This document shows, piece by piece, positions 52,291 through 64,000 of a DNA stretch of 64,000 nucleotides. The notes beneath the pieces were generated by a model. That model was not told where the DNA came from. It made no database searches and saw nothing but the letters and a program-made list of their open reading frames with translations. Every line of letters begins with the position of its first letter. Within the stretch, counting starts at the first letter, position 1. This DNA is from Hermodice carunculata (taxonomy: Eukaryota > Annelida > Polychaeta > Eunicida > Amphinomidae): positions 11,103,060-11,167,059 of the forward strand of contig OZ026626.1 in the NCBI GenBank assembly GCA_964020975.1. The letters run 5' to 3'. The position numbers and the translations under genes were made by a program.

Positions 52291-53914
52291 AGACGTTACA
52301 ATGAGTAAATTAATGGTAATAAATACCGCACGCCCATGATGCGTAACTCTGAGATGCCTTTTTGATTTGCACTAACTTTGAAGCCCCAAAGCCCTAAATA
52401 ATGAATAACTTAGCTGGCAAGGAGTCATTAAACTGAAAATGACAAATGTAGTGGTCTTCCAGTTAAACAAAATTCATTAATGCTGAATATTCAGCTTTTG
52501 ATGTCTTGTTCTCTTTCTCCAGTAGGTGCCTATGTGAATTACCATGCCTGATTAAAACCTTTGTGTGTGGACTCCGATCTTGATCGTTCTGTGTTTATAT
52601 CCAGGTACTACAATGGAATGTGTCATCTTTAATTATAGCATGCTGATTATGGAATTCATTGCTCCAAGAGAGGCAACTAATAACTGAATAAAAAGAAGCA
52701 TTTGAATTCTAATGCACTTTGATGCATTAAGTAAATATATCTAGTTTCTTGTTTGTGTCCTGCAGGAGGTTGACCCAGTTAATGACCAGTCCTGGAGAGA
52801 AACTATCTGCTCGGGCCTCAGTTTTACCTCCATCCTGGGACCCATAACAGGGCGCTGCAGCTACCATTGGAATATATATTGGTTAGAGAATACATTTGCC
52901 TCACAAACAGCAATTCGTTTACTGTAAAACAAAGTAGGACGCTTATGCACCAAAACTAGGGTGACTAACACACTATGCCTGAACAGGAAGTCAGCTGCAT
53001 TATTTTGTGTTGCATGAAGAGGCAGCCACATGTCTTACATGCAAAGTAACAAATTTCATTTTATTTACACGGTACGTGTACTCAGTACCTCAATACAATG
53101 CAATATTGATAAAAAGAGTTGTTTACACATATAATTCAACATTCAAACAATGCATGTATTTGTCGGTGAACATCATTTGAACAGCCCAGGCGTAGTTGCA
53201 GGTGTCAGAGGTTTACGATACTTTAGTTTAACATGTTCAAAAGTTGTACACGTTTGAAATCTCAGTTCCAGCATCCCATCTGTACAGAGATTGAACAAAC
53301 CTGGTTTGTTCTGTTTTTTTAAGCGTCACTTCTACATGGACAATATCACTTTATCAGGTCCAGATCTTTTTGCCCAAAAGCATTTAACTAAAGGAAAATT
53401 TCTTATTTTCTTTCACGAGATTTGGCAATTTTAAAGAATACAAATTAAAAAAGAAGGTACTAATCCTGGAAAGTACCTTTTTTATTTTGAAGAGAATATG
53501 TTATATACTGCATACTCATATTGCCGTGTAATGATCTGCGTGGTTTCAACTGTGCCAAACAATGACACTTAGAGTACTTGACATGACATCCGTTAAAAGC
53601 GAATTAATACACATCTTCATGCACATCAACATATTGCACAAATTCGATTTTTGTTGTTGATAATATAGTCATTCCAAAAAATTGCATAGATTTCATGCAG
53701 ACATGCCAATAAATATGAAACGAGACCCGAAGTTATAGCCACACATCATACCTTCACAAACGATTCAGTTCGCTAGAAAACATGACTGGCCAGGGTTGAG
53801 TACAGCCTTTGATATATTCCAATTTGTTTATGATAATTAAGCTTATAAGACGACAATTAACACCAGAGGCGCATAACTTTCTGTTTATCAGCATGAGAAA
53901 GTCATTCCCCGTGA
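52291..53914. other. No gene recognised
   Basis: The short open stretch at 52766-52858 on the plus strand is preceded by TCCTGCAG, an acceptor-like site, but shows no known protein motif and no matching donor. Otherwise AT-rich DNA. Confidence 0.35.
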
Positions 53915-54405
53915 AGACATTGCAGGGTACATATTGGTTCAGAGGTAAGTCAAATTGCTCTTATCTGAACCTGTACTATACAAATTTAGTAATTATGGTT
54001 TGTTTGACAGGTATTCTTCTTTCATAATGAATCTCTGCATTTATAAGCAAAACTTCACGTATTTAGCTAATTCACCATTTGCCACGTTCATATTTATTCT
54101 TTATGATGTGGGTTGTCTTTGCTGAATATTTAGCTTAGACAAGGAGCCGCTACTGAGAGAGACATGTACGGGTAAAAGGCTCCGAAACATGTTGAGTAGT
54201 TACCCGCTGAAGACCCTTTAATTTATTGGGCTCATACAGCCTATGTCAAAATTTTACAGAGGAACGTGTGCAATATGGACAATAGTAATTCCATATGTAT
54301 ATAGGTCAGACAGGGACAGGTTAGCTTATGGAGAGTTCGGACTGCGGAATAGGATACTGACTACTAGAAAGTGGCTCTGGGTAAAAAGACACAAGTACAA
54401 TTGCA
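53915..54405 (+). repeat. Dispersed ~490-bp repeat, copy 2 of 2 (partner 19555-20050)
   Basis: Colinear with 19555-20050. The GGAGCC/GGCTCC pair (54145-54190) is conserved in both copies, suggesting a maintained or recently shared hairpin. No ORF. Confidence 0.85.
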
Positions 54406-54561
54406 AGGAAGCGTTCTTGTCTATAAATATATCATTTATCATTGATTCATTACTGTTCATGTGAGATTGTAGGATTATACAGGAAGAAGCTCTACACTTC
54501 CGGCTTCCCTAACATGCGTTCTAGCCTCTTTCATCATTTCACTGCAAGAATATTATAGTGT

Positions 54562-54660
54562 CGTAATACGCGATTATTATCGCGTATTACGAAACTACAA
54601 TTGTAGTTTCGCGACTTTAAAAGTCGGAGACTTAGCTGCGTCAACTATGGGAAACCATAG
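54562..54660. repeat. Cluster of four adjacent palindromes
   Basis: 13-bp arms CGTAATACGCGAT / ATCGCGTATTACG with a 4-nt loop (54562-54591) overlap a perfect 22-bp palindrome centred on CAATTG (54590-54611). Next are 7-bp arms CGACTTT/AAAGTCG (54612-54626) and CTATGG GAAA CCATAG (54645-54660). All are perfect. Confidence 0.95.
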
Positions 54661-55850
<1,190 letters not shown>

Positions 55851-56546
55851 CTTCCTCTTTTTTTGGTTCTTTTTATCCCTTCCTGCTTTCCTTGAGAATG
55901 GGGCAGGGGATCATTTGATCCCCCGACTCCCGGGCTATTCTCAAACTGTTGTCAGAATAGTACAAAAGCACAATTCATAGATGTACATCCTGTAATTTTT
56001 TTTAAGAGGGCCGATAATTCAAGACTTCAATCCAAGACAAATTGTATTAGTTAAATGACTTCACGCTCTATATACGTGGCTGGCTTGTCCAAAACTCTTT
56101 CAACACTGAGTTATAAATGTCGCATATAATCAAATTTCCTACTGCAAGGAAGTGTGACGAAGGGTGTATCAGTGCGCTGGCACAGGTGAGGCCTCTGCTG
56201 TAGTAGTGTGTGCAGAATGCAACACTCCGAAATAATGGTCATGACGAATTAAGAAAAATTGTTTCCAGTAGGGCAGTGCGGGTAATAAAATGCCCGAGTT
56301 CATTAGTACGGAAATACCCTTTACCCCCTGAAGGAATGGATTAAGGCACTGACCGGGTACCGGGTTGTGTATGAAAATCGGGTACCCTTTACAGTATTCG
56401 GGTACCATTAGTGTATTCAACTGGTTGCTTGCCGTGTTATTGTTGCTGCACGCACTGCTCCAAGCGAACAAATGTATGACGAAACCGGCCTTTTATCCTT
56501 GCTTAGCGAAACCAGTAAATAGCAAAACATGGCCCATAGACATAAA
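55851..56546. other. No gene recognised
   Basis: CGGGTACC-like words recur three times at 56356-56406. No exon or transposon was identified. Confidence 0.35.
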
Positions 56547-56803
56547 TTTCAAACCCAACAATGATAGAAAACAAATTCTAGAGTTACCAATTTGAAAGCA
56601 TCCACATTCATCTTTCAAAACCAATGTGAAGAAACAAATTTCATTCCTGACTTGAGACAGGCAGTCACCTATAAAAGGCAACTGGTGGTTTTAAACCGAC
56701 CCTCTCAACCAATATTCTTCATTAAATGCAGACTACAGTGTTAAAAAATGCATAGGCCTAACCACTCAAAACCCAGATTTTATCACTTCTGCCAAAAATA
56801 AAA
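56547..56803 (+). repeat. Dispersed ~255-bp repeat, copy 2 of 2 (partner 26780-27035)
   Basis: Same orientation and order of conserved strings as 26780-27035, with more indels. Confidence 0.8.
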
Positions 56804-57498
56804 AGTACTTTAAATGTACAGAATCGTTCATCAGATAGTCCTGGAATATTTGAGTACCATAATGGCAACGTCAGTAGCATGAGTTACAGTGTTGTGTACC
56901 CAATCCTTTGGTGTAATATATGGCATTTTAATATATAAAAACACACAGAATGTATGTTGAAACGTGACGATCATATGTGAAAGTATGAACAATATATTGA
57001 TCATAGGTGTTTAGATGTACCTCCATAGACTAAATTTAATTTGAAAGCGGTGGTAATAGCTTAAGCTGTTTGACATTATCCTCCAATGTGTTATTTTATT
57101 TTTTTTTAATTTCACATTTTTTTTTCACATAGCGGAAGGGGGGTTCGATCAAACCCCTTGGACCCCTCCCTCTCGATCCGTCAGCGTTCATGTTTTTATT
57201 CACACAATTGCACAAAATAAGAAAATACAGGGGCGCTACCAAATAATACTTTTGACCGAAAAATGCAATGAAAATTTAAGCATAATTTGCACTGAATGTA
57301 GTTTGTGGTTTCCCAGAAAAGCTTAAAAAATTACTAAAAACACAAGAGGACTGCGTGAAAAGCCCGTGTTCAGCTCGTCTGGGCAATTATTTCCCTCCCC
57401 AAGTAAGTCCCAAACTTCAGCTTCAGCTTCAGCTGTAGCTAGAAGAGGTGGACAGCTAAGCTGAGCTGAGTTGTACTGAGCCTTGGGCTGGTACCATG

Positions 57499-57737
57499 TT
57501 AACCCTTAAAGCGCTGATTTAGGATTGAGTCAACAACCTTCCTCAGGACACTTTGCGCGCATTGCACGCAAAGTGTCCTGAGGAAAGCTGTTGAATAAGA
57601 CTACTTTTTGCTTCAGACAAGGCTTGCTGGTATTTGAATGAAAGGTATCATCATGAGGAATTTGACTCTTTTAACCATTATATGTTTATTGGTAATGAGA
57701 AAGCAACTATAGCAGTGATTAGCACTTTAAGGGTTAA
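57499..57737. mobile_element. piggyBac-like MITE with TTAA ends and internal hairpin
   Basis: TTAA at 57499-57502 and 57734-57737 bound a 231-bp element. Its ends, CCCTTAAAGCGCTGATT and the complement of AATCACTGC-like ...TTTAAGGG, form inverted repeats. TTAA duplication with CCCTT termini fits piggyBac-type elements. Inside is a perfect 19-bp-arm hairpin, TTCCTCAGGACACTTTGCG with its complement, at about 57540-57586. No ORF. Confidence 0.75.
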
Positions 57738-58659
57738 TATCATGAAACCACACTGTTGCATTTCCCATCGGACATGAACACACGCTTTTGAGAATTAAAA
57801 TACGATTATGATCTTTAAACCTAAACTATATATGACAAATGCAAATGGTAAATGGATATCACTGCGACCCAGATACTTGATATGACCTAGTTTTACTACA
57901 TAACATTATGTAACCCCTTTACCACGTCCGTGTAATGTTTTGTCAAACAAAATCAAAGTACAGGGAGGTTGTATCCCAGAGATGAACGGTTGAAGGATGT
58001 AACACTGTGACCCAGATACTTCATCTTGTGGCCTAGTTCTGACATATGACACGTATTGCAGATCACATGAGGTCTTGCGGCACATTGAGGCACAAGGAAA
58101 ATATACTTGTGATTTGAATAGTATTTATAGTTTTATTCTGCGCTTGCACCTGTATTACCTATATTAGAAATGACCAAAATGCGTACTGTGACATCAGATG
58201 GACCACATTGAGGTAGTATTTTCTGATTCAAATGGGGTGACAGTTTCTGATTGGATGTTGGGTAGTTGTACTACCTTTCAAAGCCAAATAATTCGCTTGC
58301 TGCTTTAATACATCTGATATTCCTTAATTTGTGGCATCTTTTGCGGTGCAATTGCAGTGGCACTGTCACCATAACCATCCCAAATGTGACATTTAATCAG
58401 CAGATACAACTCTTCTCTAACATAAAGCTATCATCGCACGGATAAGCTTATATTTTGTGTTAGCTTGCACGTTGTTGTTCCCGTTATCAAACGGTGACCC
58501 CATTTGTTCCTCTTTGTTTTGGTTGCGTGACCTAAATACTTTGGCTGTCGGCATTGAAATTTGGCTCAGTTCCACCAAGCTGGTCCGGACCTAGGTCTAG
58601 ACTGCCGCGACTGGCCTTTTGCCTACGTTCCAAATGGTATGGCCATATGTTCATCAAAT
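57738..58659. other. Nothing recognised
   Basis: AT-rich DNA beyond the LINE 3' end; no exon or repeat identified. Confidence 0.4.
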
Positions 58660-61440
58660 TAACATGAGTGCATGAGTGATTCTTTATTGGGGTCAATCAC
58701 TGCATTGTAGAATAACAATGGTATGCTAACTGTGTAGGCAACAAGTACACAACACAGTATAGGCTCACGGCCACAGTAATATAACACAAACAACTACCTG
58801 TTTGAATGAGCATTGTAGAAAAACTTCGGATTGGTATTATTTCACTAACCACACTAGGTAGGGCTTTCATAGTTAGGTAAGTGATTGATAGTGATGCTCA
58901 CTACAGATTTGTATCATCACTGTCATACTTCATTGGTACATCATGCTTGAATGAGCATTGTAGAAAAACTTCGGAGCGGTATTATTTCATTCACTACACT
59001 GGGTAGAGCTTTCATACTTGGGTGAATGATTGATACCACACACTTGTGAAAAAAGTGAACCAGTGTTTCATTCTCCTCTCTACAAAATATACAAAGTGGG
59101 TCATCTTAAATACCTATTTTACATATTCTTTGGTTTATAAAAATAATTTTGTGTAAAAATTTATAGTGAAAAATTCTAATGTTTGATGCGATGGTACATT
59201 TGTATATTTGTTGAAAACAATCATTTCTAACATGTATATTCACAGAATCATTCTTTTGTTTGCCTATCTAATAACTCTGAATAAATTATTTTTGAGACTT
59301 TACAATTGCCTTTCATTTCTTCAATCCAATATTTATTATCATCACTTTTTTCAACCCGTTTTATTTCACCTTGATCTATCATAAGTTTTCACTCCTTAGG
59401 AATATCATGTATTAAACCTTGGTATTGCAAGAAGTTTGTTTTTTACATTTGGGTACTTCTTACAAACACTTTCAAAACTAAAAAAACTTTTCATTTCTAT
59501 CCAGCAGGTCTACTATTATCTCTATTCCTTCTGAGTACCATTTCCTGTAAAAAAAAGGTATACTTTGAACATTTATCAAATGGTTAAGCCAAATAAACTG
59601 TTTTTTATTTTTTTATATCTATTGGCTTCATCGGACTTACCAAAAAATCACATCAGGTTGTTATGATTTCTTTCCAAAGAGGACTATACACCTTGTCAAA
59701 TATGATATTTATATCACTTGGGTTAATGTTACATTTCCATATATTTACCCCGATATTTGGTAGTTGCTTAACCGCGAAAAGGTTCCATTTACCTTCAAAA
59801 TTTGGGTTTGTCAATCTGTGCAGCCAGCTCAAATGGAGAGCAGATGTTTGAAACTGGACATATGTCATTTTCAATTCTCTCTCATTATATGGTCTTATAG
59901 ATATATATCTTTTAATCTTGCCTTTATGAGGTCCATGCCATATATAATTATATAACAAAGTCCCCACTTTTTCTAAAAAAAAGTTCATTTACCCAAATTC
60001 ATTCGTCTTTTTCTTTCTTTGATTAAGAATTAGTGGGCAAGGGAATACAGACATTATATATACAAGCTGAGAAAATGCAAACGTCTCAATAATAGTAATA
60101 TTTCCATACAATGCAATATTTCTCTGTGACTATAAGTTGAGCTGGGTTTTTATATTTTCAAGTAAAGGATCACAATTTAAATGTATTAGTTCATTAAGGT
60201 CATAACATATTTTATACCCAGTAATGCAACTAGTCCATCACATCATTTCAATTTTGTAGAAGTTACAATTTGAAAAGATCGACCTTTGATCTTACCAAAA
60301 GGCATGAGTTCGGTTTTTTCATAATTCACTCTTAAACCAGAATAGACCTCAAACAATTCTAAATTTTAATCACTGTATCAAAATACTATTTTGCTGCTAC
60401 TATAGTTAAGCTAGTATCATCTGCCTATTCACTTATTATGTACTCAATTTTACCAATATTAATGCCTTTTACAGAGGGGTTCTGTCTAATACTGATGGAT
60501 AATATTTCAAAATGTAATATAAAGATTTATGGAGAGAGGGGACATCCATGACGCATCCCTCTCAACAGCAAAACAGACTAAGTTACCTATCTATTGTTCA
60601 TAATCTGAGTTGTGACGTTTGTATAGAAAATATTTATCCATTGGTAAAATTGAAAATTACAAAATTCCCGAAAATTGAAAAAGTGCAGGGCTGATTTCAC
60701 AAACTTCCATTCTAAAATATCAAAGGCCTTCTCGAAATCTATAAAAACTGCCAATGCTTCTATATCTTCAAGATCAGTATATTCCATTATTTCAAGTTAT
60801 CTCATAAAACTTCCACTTATGTATCTATTTACATGAAATCAGACTGATCAGTGTTGATAATATTAACCAAAACTTATCTCATTCTATATGCAATACATTT
60901 GGAAAATAATTTGTAATGAGTGTTCAATAGGGATATAAGTCTCCAGTTTTTCAACTGGAGTATATCCGTATCTTTTTTCGGTCATAAAGTTACCATCCCT
61001 TGTCGGTGAGAAATTGGAAGTTTGCCATTTTGGTAAGCATACTGTATGGTTTCTAATAAAAAATCTTTTGTATCCACGCAAAATGCTTTGTAGAACTCGA
61101 TCGGTAATCCGCCAGTGCCTGGACTTTTGCTATTTTTACATGTTTTAATAATATACTTTTCCACAGAAATTCAACCTTCTGGCTATTTGTTTCCTCCTCT
61201 GGCAGTTTTAACGACATTAGTATCGGGTATGGACATTACTATTCTGATATCAGATGGGTTTCTAATTGGGCATGGTCAGGCTGTATGTCAAAGGTTTTAA
61301 TGAAACTTGAAATTCCGAATGAAATGAGAAAGAAATATGGCCTAAAAAAGCTGGGTATGGGTTATTTTTATGCCAGGTGAACTAAAAAAAGATTTGGGTT
61401 TTTTACTTTCCATTTGTCAATGAGGTCTGTATCTTACGCC
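58660..61440 (-). mobile_element. L1/Tx1-like LINE relic
   Basis: Minus-strand order is an endonuclease C-terminal remnant (D-K-W-K-V-K-N-P-N-L-F, about 61400), then N-S-K-S-P-G-T-G-G-L-P-I-E-F-Y-K-A-F (61100) and I-S-H-R-Q-G-M-V-T-L (61000). A-V-F-I-D-F-E-K-A-F-D-I-L-E-W-K-F (60730) follows, and a C-terminal domain with L-L-Y-N-Y-I-W-H-G-P-H-K-G-K-I-K-R, L-K-M-T and A-L-H-L-S-W-L-H-R-L (59900). K-S-P-G-x-D-G-L-P-x-E-F-Y-K and F-x-W-x-G are L1/Tx1 signatures. The catalytic Y-A-D-D region is decayed. The 3' end has AATAAAG near 58690. Many stops. Confidence 0.88.
58800..59040. repeat. ~150-bp tandem pair in the L1-like 3' region
   Basis: TTGAATGAGCATTGTAGAAA and GGTATTATTTCA, with TAGRGCTTTCATA, occur twice, 150 bp apart. 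Probably part of the L1-like 3' UTR. Confidence 0.75.
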
Positions 61441-61559
61441 GGGAGTGGATAACTGATTACGACTTACTATGTTTGATGCCAACCACCTTTTGGTCCAAAC
61501 GAAGTTTAATAATACCAAACACACTGCAAAACCAACTTTCTTTCCATTCTGAACACGTC

Positions 61560-63597
61560 TATACCATCTATATTGTCAGGGGACTCTGTCATATCTTACG
61601 GCAAATCCAAAGCTGAGGTTTTCATTGTTAATCATTGTAATGTGGATGACTCCTCCTTTACTTTACCTAGGGAAGTCCAAGATTCACCAAATTTACTGAA
61701 AGCCATTGTTTTAAGTGAAAGTAGCATTCTTGACATCCTGAATTCTTTGAATACTGACCAAGCATGTGGACCGGATATCATTATCGCCCTGATGTTAGAG
61801 AAGGCAGCTCTAAGTATTGCTGCTTCTCTCACCAAACTATTTAATCTCTCTCTTAATAACTGCATGTTTCCATCAGAATGGGAAAAAGCACACGTAACAC
61901 CAATTCATTAAGGTCGTGTGACCTTACTGTGTAGTGATTACAGACCTATCTCATTATTAAGTTGTCCAGGGAAGGTCTTTGAACGTGCTGTATTTAATTA
62001 CATTTTCAATTTTTTGCGTGACAATTACGCTCTCTCGGAAAATCAGTCTGGATTTATACCCCGAAATCGGACAGTTAACCAGTTAGTTTTTCTTCATCAC
62101 GAATTCTCAAAACCAGTTAAACTCCAGAAAGAAATGCGAGTAGTATTTTGTGACATTATTAAGGCATTTGATAGTGTCTATCATCCAGGCCTAGGGTTGG
62201 TACATAAGTTTAAAAATGAAGGTATCGGAGGCCCACTAAATCCTTGGCTGGAAGATTGCCTCCATGCAAGAACTCAAAGAGTGGTCACCCAAGGCCAGGC
62301 TTCTCTTGTGGGGGGATCAAGGCAGGGGTTCCACAAGGTTCTGTTTTGGGTTCACTGTTATTTCTTGTGTATGTTAATGATATTGTTGAAATTTTAAATT
62401 TTAAATATGCCTTTTTGCTGATGATATGATTTTATATATTACAGTTAACAACCCAACTGAGCAGCTGGGAATATAAACAGTGACCTTGACTCAATATCAC
62501 AATGATCAGACTAACTAATTGTTTCCTTTAACACTACCAAAGCCAAATCAATAGTAATACGTAAGAAATATAACCCTGAAGACCATTGCAACCTGATATA
62601 ATTATATTCTTGATAATGTTACTGTGCACAAGCACTTAGGACTATGGTTCTCGGTGGGCCTCTCCTGGTCCACTCATGTGGAAAATAGTGTTGCAAAATC
62701 AAGAAAATTTAGTGGGTGTTCTAAAACGCCTAAAAATGTAAATTGAGTAGAAAATCCCTCGAATGTCTTTACTTTTCCTTTGTACTCCCCTGCTTGGAGT
62801 ATGCCAGTGTGATCTGGGATGGATGTGCAAAAACTGAGAAAGATTGTTTGGAAGCTGCCCAGATAGATGCAGCCCGGGTCGTGACAGGAGCATTAGCGCA
62901 AACAAGTTTTGAAAACATTTATACACAAACAGGCTGGGAAAAACTAGTTGAGCGTAGGAGAAAACAAAAATTGGTACTTCTGTTTCAAACTGTTACTGGA
63001 AAAGCTCCATCACACCTAAAAATTGGTATAATTAATGCTAGGATGCGAATGGGCTGCGGCCAGCTGAACAGTGATCTCTACAAAACTGATGTTGTTGAGA
63101 CTCAATCATGCTCCTGTGGAGCATATGTTTTTCACTTTTTTTTATTGCAAACGGTATGTTCTATTTAGGAACGAGTTACAAGTAAGAATTGAACCCATAG
63201 CAACTTTAATTTGAAAACCTTATTGTTTGGCATTGAAAAAAGTGGAAGCACAAAAAGGCAGAATGAGGATATCGTTGAGGCTATTCACAAATACATTGAG
63301 CTTTCTGGAAGGTTCAAATTATGATTCTGCACTGCAACTTGGCAAACGTTTTTTTTCTTTGTTTTTTTTTTTGTTTTTTTTTGTTTTTAAATTTATTTTC
63401 TGCCCACACACCGTCCTTCCCTATCTTGTTTGTCTTTTCCTTCTCAATTGTGGTCCGATTTTTTATATCTATCTGTGAACTGGTGTTTTAAAATATTCAC
63501 ATTGTCTTGTGTATATGTACAAGAGGCCTTCAAATAGGCTGGCGAGCCTGTTGGAAAATTGTTTTCGTTTGAAATGAAATATAGTTAAACCAAACCA
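61560..63597 (+). mobile_element. LINE (CR1/Jockey-like), most complete RT in the window
   Basis: Plus-strand reading gives L-N-T-D-Q-A-C-G-P-D-I-I, W-E-K-A-H-V-T-P-I-H, D-Y-R-P-I-S-L-L-S-C-P-G-K-V-F-E-R, E-N-Q-S-G-F-I-P-R-N-R-T-V-N-Q-L, V-V-F-C-D-I-I-K-A-F-D-S-V and (shifted) A-G-V-P-Q-G-S-V-L-G-S-L-L-F-L-V-Y-V-N-D-I. The catalytic F-A-D-D-M at 62415 follows, then L-E-Y-A-S-V-I-W-D, A-A-R-V-V-T-G-A-L and a C-terminal S-C-S-C-G-A...I-H-K-Y-I-E-L-S-G-R-F-K-L-stop (about 63327). Endonuclease and ORF1 are missing. A few frameshifts and stops. The 3' UTR ends in ACAAGAGGCC, the AGGCTGGCGAGCCT stem-loop and TTAAACCAAACC. Confidence 0.93.
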
Positions 63598-64000
63598 CCA
63601 CCTGAGTCGTCAGTCCTGGTTGCCAGACGTACCTGAATTTCAACCTTTTTACCCAAACCGGAAGCGCGCATTACATTCATCCGGCCAGGGTCTGTCTGGC
63701 GTCTAGGACTGACGATACGGGCGCTTTCATTTATTTTTTTCTTCTGTACTTTAAGAATAACAACCAAACAGTAGCCAAATAAAAACCAAATTTAACTTAC
63801 GAAAGTAGTTCTGCAAAGCACAGAATGCAGACCTACATTTGGTTATGAGTTTCAACAGTAACAGCCAAACCTAGACCTGCCACAGGCTTCGTTCTCACCT
63901 CACATAAATAGACGTGACTGCATAAAGAAACGTAGAGGAGAGAAAAAAGATTCACATGGAAAAAAACAGGGCGAGTGGTTAACATGAAATGTTATATAAG
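63598..64000. other. No gene recognised
   Basis: The sequence after the LINE tail shows no exon, repeat array or transposon I can name. Confidence 0.4.

Noticed and set aside
52760-52860. Short plus-strand exon after TCCTGCAG
   Set aside because: No protein family recognised, no donor of good quality at its end.

Overview
The window is animal nuclear DNA, most likely from a marine invertebrate (a lophotrochozoan or an invertebrate deuterostome; I cannot narrow it further). It shows one split gene with GT-AG introns of kilobase size, abundant (TA)n, (GA)n, (GATA)n and (TTTC)n microsatellites, long minisatellites, and many decayed non-LTR retrotransposons. Nothing looks bacterial: there are no operons, no CRISPR array and no long uninterrupted genes.

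The one clear host gene lies on the minus strand between 998 and 23660. Seven consecutive internal exons (23547-23660, 16537-16588, 13505-13569, 10870-11004, 2584-2694, 1941-1973, 998-1159) join in one frame to 224 codons. They encode the PLP-binding half of an aromatic-L-amino-acid decarboxylase (DDC/AADC, HDC, TDC family; group II PLP decarboxylase). All introns have GT-AG ends. The start-codon exon and the C-terminal exons, including the PLP lysine, were not found and should lie outside the window or in the repeat-rich DNA above 23.7 kb. The most unusual feature is a 54-bp minisatellite (12805-13558) made from the 3' end of exon 13505-13569 together with its 5' splice site. The exon is the first of 14 copies, and most intronic copies have lost the donor GT. 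A 38-bp array (11540-12125) lies in the same intron and an 84-bp array (13845-14996) in the intron upstream.

The introns hold a TA-flanked MITE (1202-1414), a TIR element with a second TIR element nested in it (3068-4123), a Penelope-like relic (7180-9790) carrying its own insertion, and LINE fragments on both strands (17.1-19.4 kb, 21.5-22.3 kb).

From 23.7 to 64 kb I find no convincing host exon. This part is a graveyard of LINEs: CR1/L2/Jockey-like RT fragments at 27.1, 30.7, 47.8, 50.5, 51.8 and 61.6 kb, an L1/Tx1-like element at 58.7-61.4 kb, and an L1-type ORF1 piece at 29.1 kb. A 171-bp LINE tail at 37576-37746 keeps a perfect 11-bp target-site duplication. The same stretch has a tRNA-derived SINE (51.6 kb), a piggyBac-like TTAA MITE (57.5 kb), several repeat families present in two copies, a cluster of four palindromes at 54.56-54.66 kb, and a small GC-rich promoter-like patch at 40.8 kb. 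Most long ORFs here are either RT remnants or translations of simple repeats.
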